Source: Balneolaceae bacterium
Lineage (GTDB): Bacteria; Bacteroidota; Rhodothermia; Balneolales; Balneolaceae
Reading direction: 5' to 3'
Assembly (NCBI GenBank): GCA_007126675.1
Contig: SLAU01000113.1
Coordinates: 1 to 5,566 of the forward strand
DNA length: 5,566 bases
Shown: piece after piece, positions 4,652 through 5,566 of the stretch
How the letters are laid out: every line of letters starts with the position of its first letter
How positions within the stretch are numbered: position 1 is the stretch's first letter
Position numbers and translations under genes: made by a program
Notes under the pieces: model-generated
Database searches by the model: none
The model's input: only the letters and a program-made list of their open reading frames with translations
Told to the model about the DNA's origin: nothing

Positions 4652-5059
4652 CTATAGCCAGCCTAAAATCAATCCGGCAATTGTGAGTCCGGCTACATGA
4701 TACCCGTTATCAATCAAATGCAGTTTTATCGGGGTATCAGAAAAAATTCCGGTAGTTCCTGCAAGGGTAAATACGAGGCCGGCACCGGCTCCAAAGCCGA
4801 TAAGCGCACCATCTATTGCGGAATCTGTCCCAATTGCTGCAAGTATTAATGCGAGAGAGATTACGGCAATAAGCAGCAAAAGAAAGGTATAAACGAACAT
4901 TGCAGTACTGCCGCCATCGTGGTCTTCCGGCATATTTTTGATTTTGATCCAGGGCTTTGCAAACAAAACGGGGCTGTACCATAAAGCCCCAAGGAAAAAA
5001 TGAGCCAGCGAAGCTGCAATCACTGCAACCCAGTTGAGAGAAGAAAGTAGTTCAGCCAT
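4652..5059 (-). CDS. DUF1761-family integral membrane protein
   Basis: This 135-residue protein has four hydrophobic helices, at about 7-27, 55-76, 81-105 and 119-135. The N-terminal signature LNWVAVIAASLAHFFLGALW followed by YSPVLFAKPW is typical of DUF1761 (Pfam family of small bacterial and fungal membrane proteins). Their function is unknown. The family pattern of a first helix ending in G-x-L-W-Y-S-P is intact and the length is normal. The ATG at 5059 has no obvious Shine-Dalgarno. The gene is convergent with clpB and lies 123 bp downstream of the M29 peptidase gene on the same strand. Co-transcription is possible, but no conserved functional link is known to me. Confidence 0.85.
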   Translation of the reverse strand: MAELLSSLNWVAVIAASLAHFFLGALWYSPVLFAKPWIKIKNMPEDHDGGSTAMFVYTFLLLLIAVISLALILAAIGTDSAIDGALIGFGAGAGLVFTLAGTTGIFSDTPIKLHLIDNGYHVAGLTIAGLILGWL

Positions 5060-5182
5060 AGCGAGTTGTAATCAGTTAATTTATTGATCATCAGCTATTT
5101 ACAAACTGCGGACGAAATAAACAACTGGGTTAAAAAGAAGTTTTTTGTTTAGCTGTCAAAACATTCGTTCGGCTATATTAAA
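5060..5182. other. AT-rich spacer between the M29 peptidase and DUF1761 genes
   Basis: This 123-bp gap holds only weak structure. There is an AAAAA / TTTTT stem with a four-base loop (5132-5145), and AAACAA / TTGTTT (5119-5124 / 5145-5150). Neither has a GC-rich stem, so neither is a convincing terminator. I could not place a clear promoter for the DUF1761 gene. Confidence 0.5.
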
Positions 5183-5566
5183 TCAGAGAAGTTCGCCGGG
5201 GTTTAAGCCGGTTAGTTTCTCATCAACGAATTTGCGTCCTTTTCTGATTAGTTTACCATCAAAAAAGACATCAGCACCGATGCAAACCAGATCCCAGTGT
5301 ATGTTGCTATCATTGCCGTTAGGTGCAATTTCGTAATCATTACCGAGAGTAAGATGGTTCGAACCATAAATTTTTTCATCAAATAAAATGTCGTACATCG
5401 GGCTGGTAATCACAGGGTTCAGGCCAAAACTGAATTCTCCAAACCTGCGGGCGCCTTTGTCGGTATCAAGAATCTCCTCCAGCGCTTCATTATTTGAAGA
5501 ATCAAAATCGGTAACCACGCCATCTTTTACAGTAAGCTTTACATACTCAAACGGCTTGCCCTGGTA
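5183..5566 (-). CDS. M29-family metallo-aminopeptidase, C-terminal part (5' end outside the window)
   Basis: The last 127 residues of an aminopeptidase T/AmpS-type enzyme (peptidase family M29, COG2309) are present. These are cytoplasmic dimeric exopeptidases with a two-metal (Zn, Co or Mn) centre that release N-terminal residues, often leucine. The family's metal-binding features are all here, numbering from the window edge: Glu44 in GEFSFG, DEKIYGSNH with Glu64 and His71, and the IHWD motif with His90 and Asp92. The preceding GLNPVITSP and the final LVCIGADVFFDGKLIRKG also match the family. The frame is open through the last base of the window. A GTG near 5518 is internal and should not be taken as the start, because the residues before it (YQGKPFEYVKLTVKDG) continue the family pattern. 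The C-terminus appears complete and uninterrupted. Confidence 0.9.
   Translation of the reverse strand, partial: YQGKPFEYVKLTVKDGVVTDFDSSNNEALEEILDTDKGARRFGEFSFGLNPVITSPMYDILFDEKIYGSNHLTLGNDYEIAPNGNDSNIHWDLVCIGADVFFDGKLIRKGRKFVDEKLTGLNPGELL

Noticed and set aside
4737..4982. 81-codon minus-strand frame inside the DUF1761 gene
   Set aside because: It overlaps the DUF1761 gene in another frame. The DUF1761 reading has transmembrane helices and the family signature; this one has neither.
5119..5150. Intrinsic terminator after the M29 gene
   Set aside because: The stems are only A-T rich and short, with no GC-rich core.
5145..5336. 63-codon plus-strand frame opposite the M29 gene
   Set aside because: It is antisense to the conserved metal-binding region of the peptidase.

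Overview
The window looks like chromosomal DNA from a member of the Bacteroidota/Balneolota-Rhodothermota group. The basis is the sequence of its ClpB disaggregase (N-terminus MNFNKFTIKAQEAVQ, full M-domain coiled coil), the weak or absent Shine-Dalgarno sequences at some starts, AT-rich leaders, and one promoter-like sequence resembling the Bacteroidota TTG / TAnnTTTG type. This is a judgement from memory of families, not from a search. No phage, transposase, CRISPR, tRNA or rRNA is visible.

Layout. Positions 1-173 contain a near-perfect 28-bp palindrome and perhaps the start of a gene running off the left edge. A minus-strand macro-domain (ADP-ribose-binding) gene fills 174-698. Positions 699-1134 form a divergent, AT-rich intergenic region with three or four LacI/CcpA-type operator-like palindromes (core AAAGCGCTTT or TGAAAGGGCTTTCA), other inverted repeats and a candidate promoter. 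A plus-strand gene (preferred start 1135, end 1602) encodes a small secreted helical protein of unknown function and is followed by a clear intrinsic terminator. clpB (1847-4483, plus strand) has its own leader, in which the Shine-Dalgarno can pair with an upstream complementary stretch. A 14-bp tandem duplication and a compound palindromic element (4544-4645) lie between clpB and the convergent minus-strand genes. These are a DUF1761-type four-helix membrane protein (4652-5059) and the C-terminal part of an M29 metallo-aminopeptidase (5183-5566, continuing off the right edge).

How the parts relate. ClpB is the only gene with a firmly known cellular role: protein disaggregation with DnaK. Its leader could give post-transcriptional, possibly temperature-responsive, control. 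The macro-domain gene and the secreted protein gene share the operator-rich divergent region, so a LacI-family regulator may control one or both. The M29 peptidase and DUF1761 genes run in the same direction but are 123 bp apart, so co-transcription is possible but not shown.

The coding genes are mostly ordinary. The interest lies in non-coding structure: the operator cluster, the crossed pairing in the clpB leader, and the four-palindrome element downstream of clpB.
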